Part shown: positions 26,160-35,778 of the stretch, one piece after another
Layout: each line of letters starts with the position of its first letter
Position numbering within the stretch: position 1 is the first letter of the stretch
Notes under the pieces: model-generated
The model's input: only the letters and a program-made list of their open reading frames with translations
What the model was told of the DNA's origin: nothing
Database searches by the model: none
Assembly: GCF_001293775.1 (NCBI RefSeq)
Contig: NZ_LGLN01000037.1
Location: 39,500-103,499 of the forward strand
DNA length: 64,000 nucleotides
DNA from: Pseudomonas syringae pv. cilantro
GTDB taxonomy: Bacteria > Pseudomonadota > Gammaproteobacteria > Pseudomonadales > Pseudomonadaceae
Reading direction: 5' to 3'
Program-made: the position numbers and the translations under genes

Positions 26160-27284
26160 ATGCCCCTGCTCATCAGTCCCTTCGCTGAACTTGATCTCAT
26201 TCGCCAGCCCGAGCAACAGGATGAACCGCTACAGGCATTCGACGCCGCTGACGAATACCTGCTCAATCATGTTGCAGAGAGCGGTCTGAACCTGCAAAGC
26301 CGTGTGCTGGTGCTCAACGACAGTTTTGGCGCGCTGGCGGCCAGTCTGGCCCGTCACGCGTCAGTGGTCAGCAGCAGTGACTCGTTTCTGGCGGCGCAAG
26401 GGCTGGAGAAAAATCTGGCACGCAACGGGATGAGCTATGACGCCGTACCACTGATCCCGGCCAGCGAGCCCTTGACCGGGCCCTTCGACTGGGTGCTGAT
26501 TCGGGTGCCCAAGACACTGGCGCTGCTGGAGGAACAACTGATCCGCCTGCAAGGCCAACTGGCGCCCGGCGCTCGCGTGGTGGCGGCGGCCATGGTCAAG
26601 CACCTGCCACGCTCGGCGGGTGATTTGCTGGAAGAATACATAGGGCCGGTGCAGGCTTCGCTGGCAGTGAAAAAGGCGCGCCTGCTGTTCGTGACACCAG
26701 AGACCAAAGCGCTGCGCACGTCACCCTACCCGACCCGCTATACGCTGGACGAGCCCGCCATCGAACTGCTCAATCACCCCAACGTGTTCTGCCGCGACGG
26801 GCTGGATATCGGTACGCGGGCGTTCCTGCCGTTCCTGCCCAAAAACCTTGGCGCGGCACGGGTCGCGGACTTGGGTTGCGGCAATGGCGTGCTGGCGATT
26901 GCCAATGCGCTGGACAATCCGCAGGCGCATTACACGTTGGTGGACGAGTCGTTCATGGCCGTGCGGTCGGCTGCCGAGAACTGGCGGGCAGCCTTCGGTG
27001 AGCGCGATGCGGTGATTCGCGCGGCAGACGGGCTGGAAGGCCAGGAGCCTGACTCGCTGGATGTCGTACTGTGTAACCCGCCGTTTCACCAGCAGCAGGT
27101 GGTCGGTGATTTCCTCGCCTGGCGGATGTTCCTTCAGGCGCGCGCCGCACTGGTCACCGGTGGCGCGCTGTATATCGTCGGCAATCGCCACCTGGGTTAT
27201 CACACCAAACTGTCGCGCCTGTTCCGGGGCGTCGAGCAGGTCGCGGCCACTCCTAAATTCGTGATTCTCAAAGCCCGTAAATAG
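26160..27284 (+). CDS. rlmG: 23S rRNA (guanine1835-N2)-methyltransferase RlmG
   Basis: A 374-residue methyltransferase. The N-terminal half is a degenerate methyltransferase-like domain, and the C-terminal half is the catalytic one, with VADLGCGNGVLAI (SAM-binding motif I) and the CNPPFHQ (NPPF) catalytic motif typical of N2-guanine methylation. MPLLISPFAELDL is the natural start; the frame extends a few codons upstream without support. Acts on helix 74-region guanine of 23S rRNA by family. Confidence 0.92.
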   Translation: MPLLISPFAELDLIRQPEQQDEPLQAFDAADEYLLNHVAESGLNLQSRVLVLNDSFGALAASLARHASVVSSSDSFLAAQGLEKNLARNGMSYDAVPLIPASEPLTGPFDWVLIRVPKTLALLEEQLIRLQGQLAPGARVVAAAMVKHLPRSAGDLLEEYIGPVQASLAVKKARLLFVTPETKALRTSPYPTRYTLDEPAIELLNHPNVFCRDGLDIGTRAFLPFLPKNLGAARVADLGCGNGVLAIANALDNPQAHYTLVDESFMAVRSAAENWRAAFGERDAVIRAADGLEGQEPDSLDVVLCNPPFHQQQVVGDFLAWRMFLQARAALVTGGALYIVGNRHLGYHTKLSRLFRGVEQVAATPKFVILKARK

Positions 27285-27299
27285 GCCCCGCAGAGGGCA

Positions 27300-27338
27300 A
27301 AAAAAGACCCTCTTGCCACACCGGGCGGCAAGAGGGTC
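27300..27338 (-). terminator. Terminator of the cioA-cioB-DUF2474 operon
   Basis: A perfect 12-bp stem (gaccctcttgcc at 27306-27317 with 27327-27338) is preceded on the plus strand by an A-run, giving a T-run on the minus strand. It therefore terminates the leftward cio operon and lies just after rlmG. Confidence 0.88.
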
Positions 27339-27383
27339 GCAAAATGTGTCCGCAGACACGAACGGGAATTCAGAGCTTCAGAA

Positions 27384-27551
27384 TCAGTGCGTCGTCAGGC
27401 CCGCAGCGCTCATGAACATGCGCATAAGGCTGGCGACGATGAACAGCGCAAACACGCTGCCCGCCCAAATACCGACCAGCCACGCCAGTCGTTGCCAGAG
27501 CGGCTTGCTCAGCGCTGGATCCGGGTCGTGCAGGGAATTTTTACCAGACAT
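27384..27551 (-). CDS. DUF2474 small membrane protein of the cio operon
   Basis: A 55-residue protein (MSGKNSLHDPDPALSKPLWQ, then RLAWLVGIWAGSVFALFIVA) with one transmembrane helix. DUF2474 proteins are encoded right after cioB in cyanide-insensitive oxidase operons and are thought to be the counterpart of CydX, the small subunit that stabilises bd oxidases. AGGAG precedes the ATG. It begins 21 bases after the cioB stop. Confidence 0.85.
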   Translation of the reverse strand: MSGKNSLHDPDPALSKPLWQRLAWLVGIWAGSVFALFIVASLMRMFMSAAGLTTH

Positions 27552-27572
27552 CGTCATTCTCCTCGGTTCGGA

Positions 27573-28580
27573 CTAGTGATAACCGTCTTCGGCTGTCACC
27601 TTGCCGCGGAACACGTAATAGCTCCAGAAGGTGTAGCCCAGGATGAACGGAATGATGAACAGCGTGCCGACCAGCATGAAACCCTGGCTTTGCGGCGGTG
27701 CAGCTGCCTGCCAGATCGAGACCGCAGGCGGGATGATGTTCGGCCACAGGCTGATGCCCAGCCCGCTGTAACCCAGAAAGATCAGCAGCAGGGTCAGCAG
27801 GAATGGCGTGTAGTGAGCATTGCGCGCGACGGCCTTGAACAATCCGTACATGGTCACCAGCACCAGAATCGGCACCGGCATGAACCAGAACAGGTTAGGC
27901 ATGCTGAACCAGCGATGCGCGATGTCCGCATGGGCCAGCGGCGTCCACAGGCTGACCACCGCCATGACCGCCAATACCGCCAGCGCCAGAGGGCGCGCCA
28001 GGTCATGCATCGCCTTCTGCAACGGGCCTTCGGTTTTCATAATCAGCCAGGTGCAGCCCAGCAGCGCGTAGGCAACGATCAGGGCCAGACCGCAGAACAT
28101 CGGGAACGGCGAGAGCCAGTCCAGCGAGCCGCCTGCAAACTGGCGATTGACCACGGGAATGCCTTCGATATAAGCCCCTAGCGCCACGCCTTGAAAGAAG
28201 GTCGCCGCCAGTGAGCCGCCGATGAAGGCCTTGTCCCACCAGTGACGCTTCAGTTCGGTCGCCTTGAAGCGAAACTCGAATGCCACGCCGCGAAAGATCA
28301 GGCCCATGAGCATGAACATCAGCGGCAGATACAGCGCCGACAACACCACCGAGTAGGCCAGCGGGAACGCGCCGAACAGCGCTGCGCCGCCCAGTACCAG
28401 CCAGGTTTCGTTGCCGTCCCAGACCGGCGCAACGGTGTTCATCATCACGTCGCGGTCGTGACTTTCCTTCATGAACGGGAAGAGAATCCCGATGCCCAGA
28501 TCGAAGCCATCCATCACCACGTACATCATGATGCCGAAGACGATGATGATGGCCCAGATCAGCGGAAGATCGATACCCAT
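27573..28580 (-). CDS. cioB: Cytochrome bd-type (CIO) quinol oxidase subunit II
   Basis: A 335-residue membrane subunit with about eight to nine helices. MGIDLPLIWAIIIVFGIMMYVVMDGFDLGIGILFPF is the CydB/CioB N-terminal signature, with GNETWLVLGGAALFGAFPLAYS following. It pairs with subunit I to reduce oxygen to water using ubiquinol. It starts 3 bases after the cioA stop, so the two are translationally linked. Confidence 0.95.
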   Translation of the reverse strand: MGIDLPLIWAIIIVFGIMMYVVMDGFDLGIGILFPFMKESHDRDVMMNTVAPVWDGNETWLVLGGAALFGAFPLAYSVVLSALYLPLMFMLMGLIFRGVAFEFRFKATELKRHWWDKAFIGGSLAATFFQGVALGAYIEGIPVVNRQFAGGSLDWLSPFPMFCGLALIVAYALLGCTWLIMKTEGPLQKAMHDLARPLALAVLAVMAVVSLWTPLAHADIAHRWFSMPNLFWFMPVPILVLVTMYGLFKAVARNAHYTPFLLTLLLIFLGYSGLGISLWPNIIPPAVSIWQAAAPPQSQGFMLVGTLFIIPFILGYTFWSYYVFRGKVTAEDGYH

Positions 28581-28583
28581 GGC

Positions 28584-30023
28584 TTAATTCCCCTTGCCGA
28601 GACGGTCAGAATTGTCGCCATCTTCTTCGCCTTCAACAGCGGCGGAGAGCGGACGGGCCGGTGTGCGTTTCTGGCCGGGACCACCATGAGGTACATGCTC
28701 GACGTAGGCTTTCGGCCCTTTGCGGACCAGCCGCATCATGTAGCCAAGGCCTGTACCGAACAGCACGAAGTAGACGACCACGAACAGCACCAGGGTGATG
28801 CTCATCTGCGCCACGCTATGCCCGGACGAAGCATCGGCGGTGCGCATCAGGCCGTACACGACCCAGGGCTGACGGCCGATTTCGGTGGTGAACCAGCCGG
28901 CCAGGATCGCAACCAGGCCCGACGGCCCCATCCACAGCGCCAGGTACAGGAACGGACGCGAGCTATACAGTGTGCCGCGCTTGCGCAGCCAGAGGCTCCA
29001 AAGGCCGGTGAAGATCATCAACATGCCAAGGGCGACCATGACCCGGAACGACCAGAACACGATCAGCGAATTCGGGCGGTCCTCAGGCTTGAATTCCTTG
29101 AGCGCCGGCACTTGTTTGTCGAGGCTGTGGGTCAGGATCAGACTGCCCAGGTACGGAATTTCGACCTTGTACTTGGTGCGCTCTTCCTTCATGTCGGGGA
29201 TGCCGAACAGGATCAGCGGGGTCGGCTCGTCGCCAATGTTTTCCCAGTGACCTTCGATGGCGGCAATTTTTGCGGGCTGATGCTTGAGCGTATTCAGCCC
29301 GTGGAAGTCACCGACCACTGCCTGAATCGGCGCCACCAGCAAGGCCATCCACATGGCCATCGACAGCATTTTGCGCACGGCGGGCGTGTCACGACCGCGC
29401 AGCAAGTGCCAGGCCGCCGACGAGCCGACAAAGAACGCCGTCGCAACGAATGCAGCAATCGCCATGTGTGTCAGGCGGTACGGGAACGACGGGTTGAAGA
29501 CCACCGCGAACCAGTCAGTCGGGATCACCCGGCCATCGATGATTTCAAAACCTTGCGGGGTCTGCATCCAGCTGTTGGACGACAGAATCCAGAACGTCGA
29601 AATCAGCGTGCCGATGGCAACCATTACCGTGGAAAAGAAGTGCAGGTTACGGCCAACGCGATTCCAGCCGAACAGCATCACGCCAAGGAAGCCGGCTTCG
29701 AGGAAGAACGCGGTCAGCACCTCGTAGGTCAGCAGCGGGCCGGTGACGGCGCCGGCAAAATCAGAGAAACGGCTCCAGTTGGTGCCGAATTGGTAGGCCA
29801 TGACCAGCCCGGACACCACGCCCATGCCGAAGTTGACGGCAAAGATCTTGGACCAGAAGTGGTACAGGTCACGGTAGACGTCGTCGCGGGTCTTCAGCCA
29901 CAGGCCTTCGAGCACAGCCAGGTAACTTGCCAGACCGATGGTGATGGCAGGAAACAGGATGTGGAACGAAATCGTGAATGCGAACTGAATTCGGGCGAGA
30001 TCGATAGCCTCTAAACCGAACAT
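28584..30023 (-). CDS. cioA: Cytochrome bd-type (CIO) quinol oxidase subunit I
   Basis: A 479-residue haem-binding subunit. The N-terminus MFGLEAIDLARIQFAFTISFHILFPAITIG carries the haem b595/d ligand His at about 21; FPYRLTHMAIAAF holds the second His ligand near 186. The quinol (Q) loop is short, as in the cyanide-insensitive CIO type rather than E. coli bd-I. The enzyme supports aerobic respiration when cyanide or other inhibitors block haem-copper oxidases. Confidence 0.94.
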   Translation of the reverse strand: MFGLEAIDLARIQFAFTISFHILFPAITIGLASYLAVLEGLWLKTRDDVYRDLYHFWSKIFAVNFGMGVVSGLVMAYQFGTNWSRFSDFAGAVTGPLLTYEVLTAFFLEAGFLGVMLFGWNRVGRNLHFFSTVMVAIGTLISTFWILSSNSWMQTPQGFEIIDGRVIPTDWFAVVFNPSFPYRLTHMAIAAFVATAFFVGSSAAWHLLRGRDTPAVRKMLSMAMWMALLVAPIQAVVGDFHGLNTLKHQPAKIAAIEGHWENIGDEPTPLILFGIPDMKEERTKYKVEIPYLGSLILTHSLDKQVPALKEFKPEDRPNSLIVFWSFRVMVALGMLMIFTGLWSLWLRKRGTLYSSRPFLYLALWMGPSGLVAILAGWFTTEIGRQPWVVYGLMRTADASSGHSVAQMSITLVLFVVVYFVLFGTGLGYMMRLVRKGPKAYVEHVPHGGPGQKRTPARPLSAAVEGEEDGDNSDRLGKGN

Positions 30024-30114
30024 AGAATGTTCCTCTCTCAGATGAAACCTGCTGCCGCCTGAAGGCCAACAGCGATTGCCCCCACGGTGATGAGTGCTAA
30101 TGTTTCTTTTTATG

Positions 30115-30140
30115 CAGCGTTTTCGAAGAAGAAAACGCTG
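30115..30140 (-). promoter_or_regulatory. Perfect inverted repeat upstream of cioA
   Basis: cagcgttttc (30115-30124) pairs with gaaaacgctg (30131-30140) around 6 bases, 92 bases upstream of the cioA ATG. It could be an operator for a dimeric regulator or a 5'-leader hairpin. No clear ANR site was found. Confidence 0.4.
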
Positions 30141-30270
30141 GTCGATTCATCGTTCGCTGCCTTAGGGCAATGACATGGATCAATCGACAATGAAAGAGTA
30201 GACCTGTTCAGCCCGTTGAGCCGTGTGGTCTATTGTCGCGTGGCGGGATGTCTCACCTTTGCCTGCGGAT

Positions 30271-30478
30271 CGAAGAGGCCGGTGCAAACGCTGAATATTC
30301 AGGATCAGTCAGTCTGTCTTCGCGAGCAAGCGAAGCGTCGCCCGGCTCCCACAGAGGCAGCGTACCCGCGTGTGGGAGTGAGCTTGCTCACGAAGAGGCC
30401 GGTGCAAACGCTGAATATCCAGGATCAGTCAGCCTGTCTTCGCGAGCAAGCGAAGCGTCGCCCGGCTCCCACAGAGGC
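30271..30478. repeat. Tandem pair of REP-containing units (120-bp period)
   Basis: An 88-bp unit at 30271-30358 recurs at 30391-30478 with two mismatches. Each carries the REP core 'ttcgcgagcaagcgaagcg'. The spacer holds an oppositely oriented element with the perfect hairpin gtgagcttgctcac (about 30377-30390). This is the arrangement of a BIME-like mosaic. It occupies most of the 481-base gap (30024-30504) upstream of cioA; nothing else is seen there apart from the inverted repeat at 30115. Confidence 0.85.
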
Positions 30479-30504
30479 CTCCTGTCGTAATGGCCGGAGC
30501 CCTG

Positions 30505-32706
30505 TTACAACAGCTTATCCAGCGTGATCGGAAACTCGCGTATCCGTTTACCCGTCGCGTGGTAGATCGCGTTGGCGATCGCCGCAGGCACACCGACGAT
30601 GCCGATCTCGCCAACGCCTTTGGAGCCAAGCGCGTTGACGATCTCGTCGTGCTCTTCGACAAACAGCACGTCGATGTCACCAATATCCGCGTTCACCGGA
30701 ATGTGGTACTCGGCCAGGCTATGGTTCATCGGCCGACCCAGATCATGATCAAGCATAGCTTCTTCGTGCAACGCCATGCCCATTCCCCAGACAACGCCCC
30801 CCAGAATCTGGCTGCGGGCCATCTTCGGATTGACCACCCGGCCCGCCGCCACGGCGCTGACCACACGATTGACCTTGACGGTGCCCAGGTCCTCATCGAC
30901 CAGCACCTCGACGAACACCGCAGAGTGCGTGGCAGCCGCATAAGCTTCGCGCTTCTTGTCCGGTTCGGCATCGACCTGCACTTCAATCACGCCGCTGGCC
31001 TGCGACGCCGCCAACTCCGCCATCGACAGTGCCTGATCGCCCAGATACAGCTTGCCTGATTCAAACCGAACTTCATTCGGCGTGACTGAAGCAAACTGCG
31101 GATGCAGCCCTTTCGCCACTTCCAGCACCTGACGCTGCAAGGCCTGACAGGCCTGCTGCACCGCCGTACCGACTGAAGACACCGTGAACGAGCCACCCTG
31201 CAGCGGCGCGGTCGGCAGCGAAGAATCGCCCAGCAGGAACGTCACGTTCTGCACATCGATCCCCGAAGATTCAGCCGCGATCTGCGTCATGACCGTGTAA
31301 GTGCCGGTGCCGATATCGGTCGTGGCGCTGCTGACCACCAGCGTGCCGTCCGCTTCCAGACGCGCCTTGGCACTGGCCTTCATCTGCATGGCTTCCCAGA
31401 CACCACCCGCCATGCCCCAGCCGACCAGTTGGCGACCCTGGCGCATGCTGCGCGGCTCCGGGTTGCGGCGCTCCCAGCCGAAACGCTCGGCGCCCTGGGT
31501 GTAGCATTCGCGCAGTTCCTTGCTGGAATACGGCTTGTCTTCGTTACCGTTGCGCTCGGCGTAGTTGGTCAGGCGCAGGCGCACCGGGTCGATGGCCAGC
31601 GCGCAGGCCAGTTCGTCCATGGCGCATTCCAGACCGATCATGCCCAACGCCGCACCCGGCGCACGCATGTCCAGCGGCGTGAAAACATCCAGCGGCACCA
31701 GCTTGTAGGTCAGTTGCACGTTGTCGCACTTGTAGAGCATGCCGCTCCATTCCACGACGTGCTCGCTGAAGTCCTCGAAACGCGAGGTCTGACCGATGGC
31801 TTCATGGCCTACAGCCAGCAGGCGACCATTGGCAGCAGCGCCCAGACGCAGACGCTGAACAGTGCGCGGGCGATAGCCAAAGGTGAACATCTGTTGACGG
31901 GTCAAGGTCAGGCGCACCGAACGCTTGAGGTGCAGCGCAGCCATCACCGCCAGCGGCAGTTGGTACTGCGGACGCAGGCCCGAACCGAACGCGCCGCCAA
32001 CAAAAGCAGCCAGCACGCGGATCTTGTCTTTTTCCAGACCGAAGACCTTGTGCAGGTAGTCCTGACAGTTCTGCGTGCCCTGGGTTTTGTCATGGATCTG
32101 CAAGCTGCCGTCGGCCTGATAGAGGACGGTTGACGCATGCGGCTCCATCGGGTTGTGGTATTCGCTGGGCGTGCTGTAGGTCACGTCGACACTCAGCGCA
32201 GAACTGGCCAGCTCACCTTCGAAGTTGCCACGCGGCGGCGGCAGTTCGGCAGGTGCATCGTAGGCCGTGTCGAGCATGGTCTGCAGGTCGGTCTGGTGAT
32301 CCTGCTGTGCGTATTCGATACGTACCAGCGAGCCCGCATGCCGCGCCAGTTCCAGCGTGTCGGCGACCACCAGCGCCAGCGGCTGACCGCTGTACAGCAC
32401 TCTATCGTTGTACAGCGGGCGGAACGGCGAGCCGTCGGCCGAATCCGCGTCCTCATAATTCTCGTCGTAGCTGGCCAGCGACGGACGATTGGTGTGGTCC
32501 AGCACCGCAACAACGCCCGGCACCTTCATCGCTTCGCTGATATCGATGCTGACCACGCGACCGCTGGCGATGGTGCTGGAGACCACGCTGCCATGCAGCA
32601 AACCCTCTTCAGGGTATTCACCGGCGTAACGCGCGCCACCAGTCACTTTCAGTCGGCCGTCAACGCGGTCCACGGGTTTGCCCATTGGCGAAAATGGCTG
32701 GTTCAT
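30505..32706 (-). CDS. Molybdenum hydroxylase, molybdopterin-binding subunit (PaoC-like)
   Basis: A 733-residue large subunit of the xanthine dehydrogenase/aldehyde oxidoreductase family. It has KPVDRVDGRLKVTGGARYAGE at the start, VGGAFGSG (molybdopterin binding), RAPGAA, and the active-site Glu in GVGEIGIVG near the C-terminus. With the FAD and 2Fe-2S subunits encoded upstream it should form a PaoABC-type periplasmic or cytoplasmic aldehyde oxidoreductase. No Tat signal is seen on any subunit. Its ATG overlaps the stop of the FAD subunit gene (ATGA). Confidence 0.92.
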   Translation of the reverse strand: MNQPFSPMGKPVDRVDGRLKVTGGARYAGEYPEEGLLHGSVVSSTIASGRVVSIDISEAMKVPGVVAVLDHTNRPSLASYDENYEDADSADGSPFRPLYNDRVLYSGQPLALVVADTLELARHAGSLVRIEYAQQDHQTDLQTMLDTAYDAPAELPPPRGNFEGELASSALSVDVTYSTPSEYHNPMEPHASTVLYQADGSLQIHDKTQGTQNCQDYLHKVFGLEKDKIRVLAAFVGGAFGSGLRPQYQLPLAVMAALHLKRSVRLTLTRQQMFTFGYRPRTVQRLRLGAAANGRLLAVGHEAIGQTSRFEDFSEHVVEWSGMLYKCDNVQLTYKLVPLDVFTPLDMRAPGAALGMIGLECAMDELACALAIDPVRLRLTNYAERNGNEDKPYSSKELRECYTQGAERFGWERRNPEPRSMRQGRQLVGWGMAGGVWEAMQMKASAKARLEADGTLVVSSATTDIGTGTYTVMTQIAAESSGIDVQNVTFLLGDSSLPTAPLQGGSFTVSSVGTAVQQACQALQRQVLEVAKGLHPQFASVTPNEVRFESGKLYLGDQALSMAELAASQASGVIEVQVDAEPDKKREAYAAATHSAVFVEVLVDEDLGTVKVNRVVSAVAAGRVVNPKMARSQILGGVVWGMGMALHEEAMLDHDLGRPMNHSLAEYHIPVNADIGDIDVLFVEEHDEIVNALGSKGVGEIGIVGVPAAIANAIYHATGKRIREFPITLDKLL

Positions 32707-33692
32707 TGGGCGCTCCCTCCCGTTGCGGCATCGCTCAGGGCGCGAATGATCGCGCGGCGGGCCAGTCTGACTTTGAAACCGTTGTGCGCAAGCGGCTGCG
32801 CGCCTTCCAGCATGGCGTCGGCCACGGCGGCGAAGTTTTCGCGAGTAACCGGTTTGCCGATCAGCAGGCTCTCGACCGCCTTGTCACGCCACGGTTTGTG
32901 CGCAACGCCGCCCAAGGCCAGACGCACGTCGCGTATCACGCCATTATCGAGGTCGAGCGCAGCCGCGACCGAGACCAGCGCGAACGCATAGGACTGGCGA
33001 TCACGGACCTTCAGATAAGCGCTGTTGCTGACGAAACGTGCCGCCGGCAGTTCAACGGCGGTGATCAGCTCGTCGTCAGCCAACTGGTTGTCACGCTCTG
33101 GTGCGTCGCCGGGCAGGCGGTGGAAATCCGCGAACTCGATGGTCCGCTTGCCAGCGCGCCCTTCTACATGCACCACGGCCTCGAGTGCCGCCAATGCCAC
33201 GCACATGTCCGACGGGTGCGTCGCGACGCAGTCGTCGCTGGCACCAAGGATCGCGTGGATGCGATTGAGGCCTTCACGCGCCGGGCAACCGGTGCCCGGT
33301 TCGCGCTTGTTGCAGGGCACGCCGGTGTCGTAGAAATAGTAGCAACGGGTGCGCTGCAACAGATTGCCACCGGTACTGGCCATGTTGCGCAGTTGCGGCG
33401 AAGCACCTGCCAGCACGGCCTTGCTCAACAATGGATAGTTCTGTTCGATCAGCGGGTGATACGCCAGGTCGGCATTGCTGACCAGCGCACCGATCATCAG
33501 CCCGCCCGACGCGGTCTCGCTGACTTCGCGCAACGGCAGCCCGGTGATATCGATCAGGTGCTCGGGCCGCGCGACGTTTTCCTTCATCAGGTCCAGCAGG
33601 TTGGTGCCGCCCGCGATGAAACGTGTGGCCGGACCGCTCAGGTTGACGGCGGCGCTGACGTCGGTCGGCTTACTGTAGGTAAACGGATTCAC
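32703..33692 (-). CDS. Molybdenum hydroxylase, FAD/4Fe-4S subunit (PaoB-like)
   Basis: A 329-residue medium subunit. RFIAGGTNLLDLMK is the FAD-binding signature of the family. CYYFYDTGVPCNKREPGTGCPAREG supplies the extra cysteines that bind a [4Fe-4S] cluster in PaoB-type subunits. The start is a GTG at 33692, chosen because AGGAGG lies 7 bases upstream and the product begins MNPFTYSKPTDV. The GTG overlaps the upstream gene's stop (GTGA). Confidence 0.9.
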   Translation of the reverse strand: MNPFTYSKPTDVSAAVNLSGPATRFIAGGTNLLDLMKENVARPEHLIDITGLPLREVSETASGGLMIGALVSNADLAYHPLIEQNYPLLSKAVLAGASPQLRNMASTGGNLLQRTRCYYFYDTGVPCNKREPGTGCPAREGLNRIHAILGASDDCVATHPSDMCVALAALEAVVHVEGRAGKRTIEFADFHRLPGDAPERDNQLADDELITAVELPAARFVSNSAYLKVRDRQSYAFALVSVAAALDLDNGVIRDVRLALGGVAHKPWRDKAVESLLIGKPVTRENFAAVADAMLEGAQPLAHNGFKVRLARRAIIRALSDAATGGSAQ

Positions 33693-34219
33693 GAGTTCAC
33701 CTCCTGCTTGGGCGCAGCATTGTGGAACTGCGGCAGGGCGTCTTCGACGGCAGCGAGGATGTTGCTGTACGCGCCGCAGCGGCACAGGTTGCCGCTCATC
33801 AGTTCCTGAATCTCGGCGCGCGTGCTGGCGCGGCCTTCATTGGCGAGCCCGACGGCCGAACATATCTGGCCCGGCGTGCAATAGCCGCACTGGAACGCGT
33901 CATGCTTGATGAACGCCTGCTGCATCGGATGCAGTTGTTCGCCCTCGGCCAGGCCTTCGATCGTGGTCAGCTCGGCGCCGTCACACATGATCGCCAGCGT
34001 CAGGCAGGCATTGATGCGCGTACCCTCACGCAGCACGGTGCAAGCACCGCACTGGCCGTGGTCGCAACCTTTCTTGGTGCCAACCAGGTCGAGCTGATCA
34101 CGCAGCAGGTCCAGCAGGGTGGTCCAGGGCAGCACGTCCAGTTGACGGCGCTGCCCATTGAGGGTCAAAGAAATCGCGTGGGTCGCGAAATCCTGGGGGT
34201 TCGGGGTCGTTGCACTCAT
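33689..34219 (-). CDS. Molybdenum hydroxylase, 2Fe-2S subunit (PaoA-like)
   Basis: A 176-residue small subunit with the two expected iron-sulfur domains. CDHGQCGACTVL (plant-ferredoxin type) and CGYCTPGQICSA with CRCGAY (alpha-helical type) hold eight cluster cysteines. The start at MSATTPNPQ (34219) follows TGAGG; eight codons upstream a GTG is weaker. No twin-arginine leader is present, unlike E. coli PaoA, so this complex is probably cytoplasmic. First gene of the operon; about 260 bases upstream are shared with the divergent purine permease gene. Confidence 0.92.
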   Translation of the reverse strand: MSATTPNPQDFATHAISLTLNGQRRQLDVLPWTTLLDLLRDQLDLVGTKKGCDHGQCGACTVLREGTRINACLTLAIMCDGAELTTIEGLAEGEQLHPMQQAFIKHDAFQCGYCTPGQICSAVGLANEGRASTRAEIQELMSGNLCRCGAYSNILAAVEDALPQFHNAAPKQEVNS

Positions 34220-34482
34220 GGAAACCTCACGGTAGGCGTTCACTTAGCGCACTTTTATGCGTCTTGAGGGTGGGACTTCGTGAGGTTTGCAACGTTCAGG
34301 CTTAATTGACGAGCGTGTTTATCGTCGAAAGGCCGTCATCCACAGGCAGCCATCCCGACACGCTGCTGGTATGATGCGCGGCTTTTTCCGACCCGCAAAA
34401 ATCCAACGGGCTGCTGTGCAGTCTGTGCTTTGCTGTTGGAGTCGATCATTCACGACGCGCCCAGCGTCACGGAGAGCCAGAC

Positions 34483-35778
34483 ATGCTGGAAAGGCTGTTT
34501 CAACTCAAGGCACACAACACCAACGTGCGGACCGAGATTCTTGCGGGCGTCACGACTTTCCTGGCGATGGCCTACATTCTGTTCGTCAACCCGAGCATCC
34601 TTGGCGAGACCGGCATGGACAAGGGCGCCGTGTTCGTCGCCACCTGTCTGGCAGCGGCCATCGGCTCGACCGTGATGGGCCTGATCGCCAACTACCCGAT
34701 TGCCCTGGCACCGGGCATGGGCCTGAACGCCTTCTTTACCTACACCGTTGTTCTGCACATGGGCCATAGCTGGCAGGTGGCGCTGGGTGCGGTATTCATT
34801 TCGGCGGTGATGTTCTTCATTCTGTCGATCTTCCGGATTCGCGAATGGATCATCAACAGCATTCCCCTGCCCTTGCGCTCAGCGATTGCTGCCGGTATCG
34901 GTCTGTTTCTGGCGCTGATCGCCCTGCATAACGCCGGCATCGTGGTCGCCAACCCGGCCACTGTCATCGGCATGGGCGACCTCAAGCAGCCTGCCCCGGT
35001 ACTGGCCACGCTTGGCTTCTTTCTGATCGTAGCGCTGGACCACCTCAAAGTGCGCGGCGCGGTGCTGATCGGCATTCTGGCGGTGACACTGGTGTCCATC
35101 GCGCTCGGCTTCACGCCGTTCGGCGGCGTCGTATCGATGCCACCGTCGCTGGCACCGACCTTCATGCAGCTGGACATTATGGGCGCGCTGGACGTCGGCC
35201 TGGTCAGCATCATCTTCGCGTTCCTGTTTGTGGATATTTTTGACAACTCCGGCACGTTGATCGGCGTCGCCAAGCGCGCCGGGCTGATGGGCAAGGACGG
35301 GCACATGCCGAAAATGGGCCGTGCCCTGATCGCCGACAGTACAGCGGCGATGGCCGGCTCGCTGCTGGGCACCTCGACCACCACCAGCTACATCGAATCG
35401 GCTGCGGGCGTGAGCGCCGGTGGCCGTACCGGCCTGACCGCTGTCGTGGTTGCCGTGCTGTTCCTGCTAGCGCTGTTTTTCGCGCCGCTGGCCAGCAGCG
35501 TGCCAGCCTTCGCCACCGCACCGGCGCTGCTGTTCGTCGCGGTGCTGATGGCTTCCGGCCTGGCTGAAATCGACTGGGACGACATCACTGTCGCCGCACC
35601 GGTGGTGATCACCGCGCTGGCGATGCCGTTCACCTATTCCATCGCCAACGGCATCGCCTTTGGTTTCATTTCCTGGACAGCGATCAAGCTGCTGTCGGGA
35701 CGCTGGCGCGAGCTGAATTCGGCGCTGGTGATCCTGTCGATCCTGTTCGTGATCAAGCTGGGCTGGTTCAACGCATGA
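34483..35778 (+). CDS. NCS2-family purine (guanine/hypoxanthine) permease
   Basis: A 431-residue inner-membrane transporter with about 12-14 helices. The N-terminus [31 protein letters not shown], and [17 protein letters not shown] are hallmarks of the AzgA/GhxP/PbuG branch, which brings in guanine, hypoxanthine or adenine with protons. Its position beside a molybdenum hydroxylase could link it to purine use, but that hydroxylase looks more like an aldehyde enzyme. The stop overlaps the trmA ATG (ATGA). Confidence 0.9.
   Translation: MLERLFQLKAHNTNVRTEILAGVTTFLAMAYILFVNPSILGETGMDKGAVFVATCLAAAIGSTVMGLIANYPIALAPGMGLNAFFTYTVVLHMGHSWQVALGAVFISAVMFFILSIFRIREWIINSIPLPLRSAIAAGIGLFLALIALHNAGIVVANPATVIGMGDLKQPAPVLATLGFFLIVALDHLKVRGAVLIGILAVTLVSIALGFTPFGGVVSMPPSLAPTFMQLDIMGALDVGLVSIIFAFLFVDIFDNSGTLIGVAKRAGLMGKDGHMPKMGRALIADSTAAMAGSLLGTSTTTSYIESAAGVSAGGRTGLTAVVVAVLFLLALFFAPLASSVPAFATAPALLFVAVLMASGLAEIDWDDITVAAPVVITALAMPFTYSIANGIAFGFISWTAIKLLSGRWRELNSALVILSILFVIKLGWFNA

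Noticed and set aside
30271..30478. Regularly spaced repeats considered as a CRISPR
   Set aside because: There are only two units of 88 bp with REP cores and an inverted element between; no spacer array or cas genes.
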